Part shown: one piece after another, positions 48,636-57,947 of the stretch
Layout: the number at the start of each line of letters is the position of its first letter
Numbering within the stretch: position 1 is the first letter of the stretch
DNA from: an uncultured Pelagibacteraceae bacterium
GTDB lineage: Bacteria > Pseudomonadota > Alphaproteobacteria > Pelagibacterales > Pelagibacteraceae
Assembly: GCA_902537555.1 (NCBI GenBank)
Contig: CACBBR010000004.1
Coordinates: 1 to 64,000, forward strand
Direction: 5' to 3'
DNA: 64,000 nt
Made by a program: the position numbers and the translations under genes
The notes under the pieces: generated by a model
Database searches by the model: none
What the model saw: the letters and a program-made list of their open reading frames with translations, nothing else
Told to the model about the DNA's origin: nothing

Positions 48636-49745
48636 TTAATTTAATTTTCTTTTTGTTAAATTTAATATTATACCTGAGACAATTGCTGTACTAACAATTG
48701 ATGATCCACCATAGCTTAAGAACGGAAGTGTCATGCCTGTTGTCGGAAGTATTCTTATGTTAACACCCACATGTATAAAAGTTTGTAATAATATTAAAGA
48801 GATACAACCAATCAAAATTAATTTATAAGTATCTTCATTTAATAAATTTATTTTTTGGATTACTTTATAAGAAAAAATTAGATACAAAAATAAAATACCA
48901 ATGACAATAATTGCTCCAAACTCTTCTGATATAACAGAGACTATATAATCTGTATGAGCTTCAGGAACTCTTGAATTTAGCGTACCTTCGCCAATACCTT
49001 TACCAAAAAAACCCCCATTTATTATTGCATCACTCGCTTTTTCTGCTTGATAATTATTGCCAGAACTTGAGTCTAAAAAAGCTAAAAGTCTAATTTTTAT
49101 ATATTCGAACTTGGGAACAAAAATAATTAGATAACTCAAAATAGAACCTGCCAATAGAAAAAACACAAAAAATATAAAAATATTAATGCCAGATATAAAA
49201 ATTAGAGCAAGCCAGACCATTGTTATTAAAAGTGTTTGCCCAATGTCAGGTTGATAAACTAGCAACAGTAAAATAGGAAGAAGAAATAGAGTACTTAAAA
49301 AATATTTAAAATATAGTCTTCTACTTTGAATAGTTAGCATTAAAGATAATGTAACTATAAAAAATGGCTTTATAATTTCGACAGGCTGAAACCTTGGTAA
49401 AAAAAACAAATCTAACCATCTTTTTGATCCCTTTACCTCAATGCCAATAAAAGGAACTAATAATAAACTTAAAAACGTAACCAAAAATAGAATGAACGAA
49501 AATTTTATTAAAATTTGTTGGTTCAAGAAGGAGAAAAGTATCAAAATTAAAATAGCCAGAGTTATATAAACAGAATGTTTAAAAAAAAAATAATATGATT
49601 TTGTATCTAATTTATCTGATGCTATTAGAGAAGTAGAGACTAATGAAAAAAAAAGACCCAATAAAAATAATGCTAAAATTAAAAATAAGAGAAATTTATC
49701 TATATTTTTCCACCAATGGTAAAAGCTATCTAAATAATTACTCAT
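48636..49745 (-). CDS. ftsW: lipid II polymerase FtsW (SEDS family)
   Basis: FtsW polymerises septal glycan strands with the FtsI transpeptidase. It is a ten-helix SEDS protein with the signatures KGSKRWLDLFFLPRFQPVEIIK, VYQPDIGQTLLI, GGFFGKGIGEG, PEAHTDYIVSVISEEFG and the C-terminal TTGMTLPFLSYGGSS. The Asp in VYQPDIG region/EFG block corresponds to the conserved family core. Length 369. It overlaps the murD stop by 4 nt (ATGA). Confidence 0.95.
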   Translation of the reverse strand: MSNYLDSFYHWWKNIDKFLLFLILALFLLGLFFSLVSTSLIASDKLDTKSYYFFFKHSVYITLAILILILFSFLNQQILIKFSFILFLVTFLSLLLVPFIGIEVKGSKRWLDLFFLPRFQPVEIIKPFFIVTLSLMLTIQSRRLYFKYFLSTLFLLPILLLLVYQPDIGQTLLITMVWLALIFISGINIFIFFVFFLLAGSILSYLIIFVPKFEYIKIRLLAFLDSSSGNNYQAEKASDAIINGGFFGKGIGEGTLNSRVPEAHTDYIVSVISEEFGAIIVIGILFLYLIFSYKVIQKINLLNEDTYKLILIGCISLILLQTFIHVGVNIRILPTTGMTLPFLSYGGSSIVSTAIVSGIILNLTKRKLN

Positions 49746-51046
49746 GTTATTACTTTTTTAATTACATATTTAATATTTTTATTAAAAAATTTTCCTCTTT
49801 CCTCAAAGTTCTTAAATTGATCAAAAGAAGCAGCAGAAGGGCTAAAAAGAATTACTTTTTTGCTATCGTCATTTTCAATATTATTTTTTAAATTTTTTAA
49901 AATTTTTTTAAGTGTTAGAGAGCTTTGATAAAAAATTTTACTTGGTAAAGAATTAATCAAAAGATTTCTATCTTTGCCATAAACAAAAGCTCTAATATTT
50001 GAAAAATACTTTTTATTTAATTTAAATTTATCTCCTTTTTTTGCAAGTCCTCCTAAAATCCAATAAATATTTCTATAACTTTCCAGCAATGGCACTGTAG
50101 AAGAAAAACTTGTAGATTTTGAGTCATTAATGATTAATAATTTTCTTGATTGATAAATTATTTGCTGTCTAAAATTTAATCCTTTAAATTTATTAGCAGT
50201 TTTTATTACTGTTTTCAAATTTAGCTTTAAAATCTTAGCAATATTGAAAATGAAACTTAGATTTTTTTGATTACTAGAATTTTTAAAATAAATATTGTCT
50301 ATTAATCTAAAATATTTTTTATATTTAAAGTAATCTATTTTTATAACTTTAGATTTTATTCGTTGTTTTTTTACCAATTCATCAAGATATTTATTTTTGC
50401 TGTCTATAAAAGTATAGTCATTTTTAGTTTGCGATTTTACGATTTTAAATTTTGCATTTACATAATTTTTGAAGGTTCCATGTCTTTCAAGATGATCTGG
50501 ATTTAAATTAAGTATAACAGAATATTTTGACTTAAAATACTGGCTATAATCAAGTTGATATGAAGATGCCTCAATTACAAATATTGTTTTTTTTTTTATT
50601 TTTTTTTCCATTAATATTGGATAACCAATATTGCCAGTTAATCTTACATCTATATTGTTATTTTTTAGAAGATCATATAAAAGTTTTGAAGTGGTCGATT
50701 TACCATTTGTTCCAGTGATTGTGATTTTATTAATTTTTGGATAACTGATTTCAAATATATCAAGTTCTGTAATTATTTTTGACCTATTTCTGATCAAATA
50801 ATCAGAAATTCTACATTTATTGATATCTATTCCTGGACTTAAAACAATGAAATCAAAGGTTATATTAAATAATTTCTTAATATTAATAAATTTTTTTTTA
50901 AACTTAGTTGGAATATTTTTTGTGTTATCGTCATATATTGTGCAGTTATTATTACTTTTTAAAAAATTAAAACAAGAAATACCAGATTTTCCAAAACCAT
51001 AAATTAAAATTTTTTTGTTTTTAAAATTAATCTTTCTTTCATTCAT
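49742..51046 (-). CDS. murD: UDP-N-acetylmuramoylalanine-D-glutamate ligase
   Basis: MurD adds D-Glu to UDP-MurNAc-L-Ala. It shows LIYGFGKSGISCFNFL, VLSPGID, the ATP loop ITGTNGKSTTSKL, NLNPDHLERHGT, and NDSKSTSFSSTVPLL followed by ILGGLAKKGD. It is Lys/Asn/Ile-rich and 434 residues. The longest frame begins at 51103 inside mraY; the ATG at 51046 overlaps the mraY stop as TAATG and fits the family start. Confidence 0.95.
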   Translation of the reverse strand: MNERKINFKNKKILIYGFGKSGISCFNFLKSNNNCTIYDDNTKNIPTKFKKKFINIKKLFNITFDFIVLSPGIDINKCRISDYLIRNRSKIITELDIFEISYPKINKITITGTNGKSTTSKLLYDLLKNNNIDVRLTGNIGYPILMEKKIKKKTIFVIEASSYQLDYSQYFKSKYSVILNLNPDHLERHGTFKNYVNAKFKIVKSQTKNDYTFIDSKNKYLDELVKKQRIKSKVIKIDYFKYKKYFRLIDNIYFKNSSNQKNLSFIFNIAKILKLNLKTVIKTANKFKGLNFRQQIIYQSRKLLIINDSKSTSFSSTVPLLESYRNIYWILGGLAKKGDKFKLNKKYFSNIRAFVYGKDRNLLINSLPSKIFYQSSLTLKKILKNLKNNIENDDSKKVILFSPSAASFDQFKNFEERGKFFNKNIKYVIKKVIT

Positions 51047-52131
51047 TATCTTAATTTTAAAGTTGCAAGACCTATCATCGCCAGGATAATTGAAATGATC
51101 CAAAATCTAATTACTACTGTTGACTCAGGCCAACCTTTTTTTTCAAAATGATGGTGAATTGGTGCCATTTTAAATATTCTTCTACCGGTGAGTTTAAATG
51201 ATATCACTTGTGCTATTACTGAAACTGCCTCCAAGACAAATAGGCCACCCGTAATTGCAAGAACAATTTCATGTTTAGTAATAATTCCAACGGCTCCAAG
51301 TGATCCTCCTAAAGCTAAAGAGCCTGTGTCACCCATAAAAATCTTTGCTGGTGGTGCATTAAACCATAAGAAACCTAAACAAGACCCTATTATTGCTCCA
51401 CAGAAAATAGATGCCTCTCCTACTCCATCAATATAAACAATTTTTAAATATTCTGAGAAAACTATATTTCCTGAAACATAACTAATAAAAGCAAAACATG
51501 CTGCAACTAATATGACAGGAACTGTAGCTAAACCATCCAGTCCATCGGTCAAGTTAACAGCATTAGATGAACCTACAATAACAAATAAATAAAATGGAAT
51601 AAAAAACCAGCCTAGGTTAATTACTAAATTTTTAAAAAATGGAAAGTATAGGTTTTCGAGTTCGTCTGATCCACCAAAAAGATAAAGAAGATAAATTCCA
51701 CCTAATGCTAAAACGATCTGAATTACAATTTTTAATTTTGATGAAATGCCATTTGAATTATTTTTTTTTATTTTTTGAAAGTCATCATATGCCCCTAGTA
51801 ATCCAAAAGATCCTGCTATATATAGTAAGAACCAATTGTAAGGATTTGACAAATCACCCCACAATAGTACTCCTGAAAAAATACCAAGTAATATCATTAA
51901 ACCCCCCATTGTGGGAGTTCCTATTTTTTTTACTATATGCTCGCTCGGTCCATCTTCTCTAATGGGATCATGAATTTGATGTGAAGAAAAATAATTGATT
52001 AATGGTCCCCCAACTAGAAAAACTACTATCATCGAAGTAAACATTGAGAGACCTGTTCGTACAGTCAAATATTTAAAAACATTTAGAAAACTAAAAATTT
52101 CAACTAAGCTCGAAAAAAAACTAAAAAGCAT
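51046..52131 (-). CDS. mraY: phospho-N-acetylmuramoyl-pentapeptide transferase
   Basis: MraY makes lipid I by moving phospho-MurNAc-pentapeptide to undecaprenyl phosphate. It is a ten-helix protein with GTPTMGGLMIL, GAYDDFQKI (catalytic Asp pair), NAVNLTDGLDGLA, FMGDTGSLALGG and the HHH motif PIHHHFEKKGWPE. Length 361 is typical. Far better conserved than the neighbouring Mur ligases. It overlaps the murEF stop by 11 nt. Confidence 0.98.
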   Translation of the reverse strand: MLFSFFSSLVEIFSFLNVFKYLTVRTGLSMFTSMIVVFLVGGPLINYFSSHQIHDPIREDGPSEHIVKKIGTPTMGGLMILLGIFSGVLLWGDLSNPYNWFLLYIAGSFGLLGAYDDFQKIKKNNSNGISSKLKIVIQIVLALGGIYLLYLFGGSDELENLYFPFFKNLVINLGWFFIPFYLFVIVGSSNAVNLTDGLDGLATVPVILVAACFAFISYVSGNIVFSEYLKIVYIDGVGEASIFCGAIIGSCLGFLWFNAPPAKIFMGDTGSLALGGSLGAVGIITKHEIVLAITGGLFVLEAVSVIAQVISFKLTGRRIFKMAPIHHHFEKKGWPESTVVIRFWIISIILAMIGLATLKLR

Positions 52132-54967
52132 TTAGTTTACCTTTTTTCAAGTTTTGACTTATTCTATTTAATCCAGTTGAATTTGAACCTTTGATCATTA
52201 GATATTCGCCATTCTTAATGTCTTTTTTCATAAAATTTAATATATCTTCTTTTGAATTAAATATTTTCCCTCTTTTTTGTGTTCTAATTTTGTTAAATGT
52301 TTCGATTACATCTTTGCCATAAACATAAACTTTATCAATTTCAGTATGATTAATGAATTCAGCAGCCTTCCTGTGAAATTTTTTAGAATGTTTACCAAGT
52401 TCTAACATATCTCCTAATAAAATTAATTTTCTTTTTGAATTAGCATTTAAATTATTTAGTTTATTTAAAGCAAATTTTAAAGATAAGGGATTAGAATTAT
52501 AACTCTCATCAATAAAATTAATTTTTTTTCCTTTAAAGTTAATTAATTTTATATCTCCTCTTCCCTCTGGAAATTTATAGTCATTAAAAAAAAATTTATT
52601 CAATTGATGTAAATCGAAGAAAACTGAAATTACAGCTAGAGTTGATAAAATATTATAAATATAATTTTCTAAATTTTTTTTAATTGAAAATATTAAATTT
52701 GAATTATTGTAATTTATGAAAATATTACAATTATTGTTTTCGTTTTTTATTTTAATTAAACGTAAATTCGAGTTATTTTTTATTCCAAAAGAAATTATTC
52801 TTAACTTTTTTTTTTCAGCTTTTGATTTAAAAAAGTTAAAATATTGATCGTCGGCATTCAATATGATAGTTCCATTTTCTACTATATTATTTATTATTTC
52901 TGATTTAGCATGAGCTATGCCATTTAAATTTTTAAAATTTTTAATGTGAGCGTACGAAATATTTGTAATTACTCCGATATCAGGTAATATTTTTTTTGTT
53001 AGAGAGTCGATTTCCCCTTTTTTATTCATCCCTACTTCGAAGATGCCTATTTTATCTCCCTCATTTATATTAAATAAAGAAATTGGGACTCCATATTTAT
53101 TATTAAAAGATTTTTTTGAATAAGATGTTTGATATAATTTACTTATCATTTGACCCAACATCTCCTTTAAAGAAGTTTTGCCTGAGGATCCTGTGATTGC
53201 TACAGAAGAAATACCGGACGATATTCTTACTAGTTTAGCAGTTTCTGAAAATATTTTTAAAGAATTTTTAACATATATTCTATTTTTAATATTATTCTTA
53301 AATTTACCTTCTATAATTGAGATTGATGCTCCATTTCGCGAAGCATGATCAACAAATTTATTACCATCAAAATTTTTTCCTTTTATACCAAAGAAAATAT
53401 TATTTTTTTTTATTTTTCTTGAATCAATTGAAGCTTTATAAATCTTAATATTTTTCCCAATTTTTTTCTTTGTGACTTCAGAAATAATATTAGACTTCCA
53501 ATTCTTGTTTAAAGTTTTATTTTTCTGTTTAATATATTTCTTAATACAATTCTTGTCTGAAAAGTACTTTTTATAAGCATATTCTTGAAAAATCTCATGC
53601 CCTTTTCCTGCAACAATAACTACCTCGTTTGACTTAATATCCAGAATTGCTGATTTTATTGCCCTTTCTCTTGATGGGATCTCCAACAATTTATTTTTTA
53701 AAATATTATTTTTTATATCTCTTCTTATTATTTTTGGATCTTCATTTCTTGGATTGTCATCTGTTAAGTATATTTTGTTACAGTATTTATTAGCAATTCT
53801 ACCCATTATTTTTCTTTTGGGTTTGTCTCTGTCACCTCCACATCCAAATACTAAATTGATTTTTCTTAATTTAAATTGTTCCTTTATATTTTTTATACAT
53901 GTTTCTAAAGCATCAGGTGTATGTGCATAATCAAGAATAACTATTCCATTATTATTAAGTCTTCCAATTTTTTCTAATCTTCCATTTACTGGTTTAATTT
54001 TTTTAGTTATTTTTAAAATTTTTTCTAATGATATTTTGCTATTTATTGCCGCCATGATAGCCATCAGCAAATTTTTAATTTGTACTCTTCCAATTAAATT
54101 TGTTGAAAAAGAATATTTCTTATTATTAAATTTAAATATTACTTTCTGTTCATCTTTTAAAAATTCATGATTTAAGATTACAAAACTTGATGCAGAGCTT
54201 CCTATTGTTAATTTTTTGATATTATTTGATTTTGTAATTCTATTTAGATTTGAGGCAATTTTTAAATTATCATCGTAAATAGCACATGAATTTTTTTTCA
54301 TCAATTTTCTAAATAATATTAACTTTGAATTAAAATAATTTTGAAATGTTTTATGGTAATCTAAATGATCTCTTGATAAATTTGTAAATATGCCAACATC
54401 GAATTTTAATCCATGCAATCTATTTTGATTTAATCCATGGCTTGATGCTTCCAAAATAACATTATCTATTTTTTTTTGTTTTAATTTTTGTAAAATATTA
54501 TTTATTTCAATTGGATCAAAAGTAGTATTTGAAAAATTTTTTTTTATTTTTAAACCGTTAATTCCTAATGTTCCAATTGAGGCTGCCTTTACTTTATTTA
54601 ACTTTGCAATTTGGAAATAAAAATTTGCTATTGAAGACTTTCCATTTGTTCCAGTAACTGCTATCAAGTTATTTGGTTTTTTATTAAAAATTCTTGAACA
54701 AAATAGAGCTAGTAGTTTTCTAGGGTCTTTAAAATTTAAAAATAAAATATTATTTTTCCAACCAATTTTATTTAATTTATCAGAAATTATTATTTTTGAT
54801 CCATTTTTAATTGCATTATTAATAAATAAATTTCCATCTGTATTATTTCCTTTAAATGCAAAAAAAATATATCCCTTTTTAATTTCTTTAGAATTAAAAG
54901 CTAATCCTTTAAAACTTACTTTATGATATTTTTTATCTAAATTTGGAAAATAATCTTTCAATAACAT
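52121..54967 (-). CDS. murE-murF: fused MurE-MurF ligase (UDP-MurNAc-tripeptide synthetase / D-Ala-D-Ala ligase)
   Basis: One 948-residue frame carries two consecutive Mur ligases. Residues ~1-480 are MurE: FNSKEIKKGYIFFAFKG, ATP loop AVTGTNGKSS (103-112), EASSHGL, DYAHTPDALE, and DNPR (404-407), the motif marking meso-diaminopimelate as substrate. Residues ~500-948 are MurF: SIDSRKIKKNNIFFGIKG, ATP loop ITGSSGKTS (591-599), FNNKYGVPISLF, DESYNSNPLSLK. There is no stop, frameshift or internal start between them (EYAYKKYFSDKNCIKKYIKQ links them). The fusion would catalyse two successive steps in one chain. Confidence 0.96.
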   Translation of the reverse strand: MLLKDYFPNLDKKYHKVSFKGLAFNSKEIKKGYIFFAFKGNNTDGNLFINNAIKNGSKIIISDKLNKIGWKNNILFLNFKDPRKLLALFCSRIFNKKPNNLIAVTGTNGKSSIANFYFQIAKLNKVKAASIGTLGINGLKIKKNFSNTTFDPIEINNILQKLKQKKIDNVILEASSHGLNQNRLHGLKFDVGIFTNLSRDHLDYHKTFQNYFNSKLILFRKLMKKNSCAIYDDNLKIASNLNRITKSNNIKKLTIGSSASSFVILNHEFLKDEQKVIFKFNNKKYSFSTNLIGRVQIKNLLMAIMAAINSKISLEKILKITKKIKPVNGRLEKIGRLNNNGIVILDYAHTPDALETCIKNIKEQFKLRKINLVFGCGGDRDKPKRKIMGRIANKYCNKIYLTDDNPRNEDPKIIRRDIKNNILKNKLLEIPSRERAIKSAILDIKSNEVVIVAGKGHEIFQEYAYKKYFSDKNCIKKYIKQKNKTLNKNWKSNIISEVTKKKIGKNIKIYKASIDSRKIKKNNIFFGIKGKNFDGNKFVDHASRNGASISIIEGKFKNNIKNRIYVKNSLKIFSETAKLVRISSGISSVAITGSSGKTSLKEMLGQMISKLYQTSYSKKSFNNKYGVPISLFNINEGDKIGIFEVGMNKKGEIDSLTKKILPDIGVITNISYAHIKNFKNLNGIAHAKSEIINNIVENGTIILNADDQYFNFFKSKAEKKKLRIISFGIKNNSNLRLIKIKNENNNCNIFINYNNSNLIFSIKKNLENYIYNILSTLAVISVFFDLHQLNKFFFNDYKFPEGRGDIKLINFKGKKINFIDESYNSNPLSLKFALNKLNNLNANSKRKLILLGDMLELGKHSKKFHRKAAEFINHTEIDKVYVYGKDVIETFNKIRTQKRGKIFNSKEDILNFMKKDIKNGEYLMIKGSNSTGLNRISQNLKKGKLNAF

Positions 54968-54978
54968 GTTTTACGCTC

Positions 54979-56631
54979 TTAATATTTTGTGGCTAAAATT
55001 GGCCCTATTTTATCAATTATCTGACCTGTTACCCAAACAGTAGTCCACCCTGCTGTATTCCTCCAGTTACCTTTGTAGGGATATCTATCATCTCTATAAT
55101 GATAGACAAATTCTCTGTTAGCTTTTGGCTCATCTAGCATTACGGCTAATACAAATTTTGGATTTGATGTAGGAAAAACGGAGGCAAAAGTATTAATTTT
55201 TTTTTTAGAGTAGCCACCCTCAGAAGGTTGATCCGCAGTACCAGTTTTTCCTCCTACTTCATAACCTTTTACATTTGCAAAACCTGCTGTTCCTTCCTTT
55301 GTTGATACAATCTTCCTTAGAATAGGGTTAATTGTTTCTGATAAATTGTCATTGAGTATTCTTTGTCTTTTTAATCTTTCTTTCTCTATTAATGTTGGAG
55401 TAATATCGTATCCTCCATTGCTAATAATAGAATAAGCTTTAGAAAGTTGTAACAAAGTTGTAGCAATTCCATGACCAAACGAAACTGTGGCAAGTTTACA
55501 TTTACCCCATCTTCCTATTTGGGTTGATCCCACCTCCTCAATATCAAATTCTAAATTAGATATAATTCCAATATTTTTTAAAAAATCATTAAAATTTTCT
55601 ATACCAACTTTTTCAGCTATTCTTACAGAGCCAATATTTCCTGACCTTATTAAAATCTCCTCTGCAGTTAAATCTGATGGTATTTTGTCATCATATTCAG
55701 ATATAGAATTTCCTGCACATGTTATTCTTTTTTTAAGGTCCCTAAACTCTGTATGGGGCTCTATAACATTGTATTGTAAGCCTGCAGCAAATGTAAAAGT
55801 TTTAAAAACAGATCCAAATTCATAAACACCTTTTGTTGCTCTATTGATATATTTTTTATCAATAATTTTTTCTCTTTTATTGAGATCAAAGTCAGGAATC
55901 GAAATCATTGATAAAATATTTCCATTATTAATATCCATTAAAATCGCAGCACTCCCAATATTTTGGAATATTTCTCTAGATTTTAATAATTCATCCTTAA
56001 TTAAATATTGCATATCTTTATCAAGTGTTAATTTTAAGGGTTCTTTTGAAGTTGTTAATTCATAATCAAAAGTTTTTTCAATTCCTGATATGCCATTATT
56101 GTCATTATCGATTTGTCCAATTACATGACTGAATAAATTTCCATTAGGATAAACTCTTGCAATGCTATCTTCTTGAATAAATGATTTATCTCCCAAAAGT
56201 AAAACTTGCTCAAGTTTTTTAGGACTTATTTTTTTTTTAACATAAAAAAATTTTTTTCCATACATTTCTTTTTGAAAATTTTCATTTGGAAATATTAATT
56301 TTAGAGAAATTAATAATTTTTCTTTATTTATTACTAAATTAGGATTTATGCCCAAATTAATAATTGGGACACTCTTTGCCAAAATATTTCCATCTTTATC
56401 CAAAATACTAGATCTAAAATTCTCCTTTTTTGTTACTTTTTGAATTTCTGGAATTTTATCAATACTTAGTAATATTACTTTTGACGAAAAAATAACTGCT
56501 AAAATAAAAAATACAAAAAAAATAAATGTGATTCTCTCAAAGGATATATTTAAATATGACTTATTTTCTTTAAATGAAAAGCTCTCATTGTATTTATTTA
56601 AATTTTGAGAGTTTTGGTTTGTTTCACTCAT
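54979..56631 (-). CDS. ftsI: septal peptidoglycan transpeptidase FtsI (PBP3)
   Basis: FtsI cross-links septal peptidoglycan with FtsW. After one N-terminal membrane helix (residues ~33-55) the dimerisation domain has NFRSSILDKDGNILAKS. The transpeptidase motifs are SVFK (Ser274), SGN (330-332) and KTG (462-464). Length 550 is normal. The longest frame begins at TTG (56634); the ATG at 56631 overlaps ftsL by 8 nt. The C-terminus DDRYPYKGNWRNTAGWTTV is unusual in placing Cys-free Trp-rich sequence near the end. Confidence 0.95.
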   Translation of the reverse strand: MSETNQNSQNLNKYNESFSFKENKSYLNISFERITFIFFVFFILAVIFSSKVILLSIDKIPEIQKVTKKENFRSSILDKDGNILAKSVPIINLGINPNLVINKEKLLISLKLIFPNENFQKEMYGKKFFYVKKKISPKKLEQVLLLGDKSFIQEDSIARVYPNGNLFSHVIGQIDNDNNGISGIEKTFDYELTTSKEPLKLTLDKDMQYLIKDELLKSREIFQNIGSAAILMDINNGNILSMISIPDFDLNKREKIIDKKYINRATKGVYEFGSVFKTFTFAAGLQYNVIEPHTEFRDLKKRITCAGNSISEYDDKIPSDLTAEEILIRSGNIGSVRIAEKVGIENFNDFLKNIGIISNLEFDIEEVGSTQIGRWGKCKLATVSFGHGIATTLLQLSKAYSIISNGGYDITPTLIEKERLKRQRILNDNLSETINPILRKIVSTKEGTAGFANVKGYEVGGKTGTADQPSEGGYSKKKINTFASVFPTSNPKFVLAVMLDEPKANREFVYHYRDDRYPYKGNWRNTAGWTTVWVTGQIIDKIGPILATKY

Positions 56632-56929
56632 CAATATTAACCATTTTCTCTATCTCTAATTTATCATTTACAATTGTAACTGTACTCAAATTTTCTATTT
56701 TTTTTTGTATGAATTTTTCTTCAAAATAAAGTTGTTGATACTCAATTAATTTTTTAGGTGAAGTGAGGATATTGTAATCAAGTAAAGTGAGCTCATAACG
56801 ATCCTCTAATATTCTTACATTTTCATTAATTTCAAAAATTTGTTTATCAAGTTTTTTTGTTGAGTTTTTTGTTATTGTAGTTGCAAAAATTAGAATTATT
56901 ATTGGGACAAATAAAAATAATTTTTTCAT
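56624..56929 (-). CDS. ftsL: FtsL-like divisome protein
   Basis: FtsL is a small bitopic protein that activates FtsWI. The ~101-residue product has one N-terminal membrane helix (KKLFLFVPIIILIFATTITK) and a periplasmic coiled coil (LDKQIFEINENVRILEDRYELTLLDYNILTSP), the classic FtsL layout. Sequence conservation in FtsL is weak, so the call rests on topology and on position between rsmH and ftsI. The ATG at 56929 is used rather than the TTG at 56932. Confidence 0.82.
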   Translation of the reverse strand: MKKLFLFVPIIILIFATTITKNSTKKLDKQIFEINENVRILEDRYELTLLDYNILTSPKKLIEYQQLYFEEKFIQKKIENLSTVTIVNDKLEIEKMVNIDE

Positions 56930-56933
56930 CAAA

Positions 56934-57929
56934 TTATCTTAACTCCTCAGCATCGGTCAGATATTTGAATTTTTCTTTTAAATCATTAAAATTACATTTT
57001 TGATTTAATTTTATTGCATATCTAAGTTTAGCAGATCTTGATGGCGGATTTTGGTTTACCTCTTTAAAGCCAGGTATAATTGGTTTTTTATGAATTAATT
57101 TAAAACACTTTTCTGATACTTTTTCGTTTGGCATATATCTAGAAGAGTTTCTTTCTTCTGAGTAATGTTTAAAGAAAAATTTTACAATTTTATCCTCTAG
57201 TGAATGAAAAGTAACTACGGCAATTACACCACCAATAGGAATTAAGTGGAACGAATTTATTAAAGCATTTATTAATTCACTAATTTCTTTATTCACCAAA
57301 ATTCTTAATGCTTGAAAAATTTTAGTTGAATTATGAATTTTTGTTTTTTGGTATTTTTTTACACTATCTATAATTTGAACCAAATCCTCAGTTTTAATTG
57401 TTTTATATTTCCTTATTTTTACAATTTCTCTAGCAATTTTTTTGGAATACTTTTCATCACCAAATATTTTAAAAACTTTTGAAAGATTATTTTCATCCAT
57501 TTCAGATATTAAATCGTTTGCTGATAAATCATTTATTCCCATTCTCATATTTAGTTTGCCTTTATCGTTAAATGATAGTCCTTTTTTAGAATTTTTTATT
57601 TGGCTAATAGAGTATCCCAAGTCGAAAATTATACCTTTTAGATCGTTATTTTTAATTTTTATTTTATTTAATTGTGAAAATTTAATATTATAAAATTTGA
57701 ATCTATTTTTATATTTTTTTTCAAAGCTTGACACGCTAGTCAAAACATCTTTATCTCGATCTATCGCGATTATATTATTTTCTTTATTTTCTAGAATTTT
57801 TTTTGAATAACCGCCTTGACCAAAAGTACAGTCGATAAATGTGCCACCATAAAGAGGGGAAATAATGCTAATTAATTCATTTAGCAAAACTGGAAAATGT
57901 TTGTTTTCCAGATTTATGGTGGCGTTCAT
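56934..57929 (-). CDS. rsmH: 16S rRNA (cytosine1402-N4)-methyltransferase RsmH (MraW)
   Basis: RsmH methylates N4 of C1402 in the 16S P site. Seen are HFPVLLNELISIISPLYGGTFIDCTFGQGGYSKKIL (SAM loop), GIIFDLGYSISQI, GLSFNDKGKLNMRM, KIFQALRILVNKEI, VVTFHSLEDKIVKFFFK and PPSRSAKLRYAIK. The 331-residue length is typical. It lies 18 nt after ftsZ instead of directly after mraZ. Confidence 0.96.
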   Translation of the reverse strand: MNATINLENKHFPVLLNELISIISPLYGGTFIDCTFGQGGYSKKILENKENNIIAIDRDKDVLTSVSSFEKKYKNRFKFYNIKFSQLNKIKIKNNDLKGIIFDLGYSISQIKNSKKGLSFNDKGKLNMRMGINDLSANDLISEMDENNLSKVFKIFGDEKYSKKIAREIVKIRKYKTIKTEDLVQIIDSVKKYQKTKIHNSTKIFQALRILVNKEISELINALINSFHLIPIGGVIAVVTFHSLEDKIVKFFFKHYSEERNSSRYMPNEKVSEKCFKLIHKKPIIPGFKEVNQNPPSRSAKLRYAIKLNQKCNFNDLKEKFKYLTDAEELR

Positions 57930-57947
57930 TTATTTTTTTAAAGACCA

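Noticed and set aside
51639..51962. 107-aa open frame on the plus strand
   Set aside because: Antisense to the well-conserved mraY coding sequence; no ribosome site or recognisable domain.
52121..54967. Considered whether murE and murF are two genes with a missed stop
   Set aside because: The frame is open throughout, the linker is in phase and there is no Met with a ribosome site at the domain boundary.
55487..55825. 112-aa open frame on the plus strand
   Set aside because: Shadow of ftsI; the opposite strand carries the SxN transpeptidase region.
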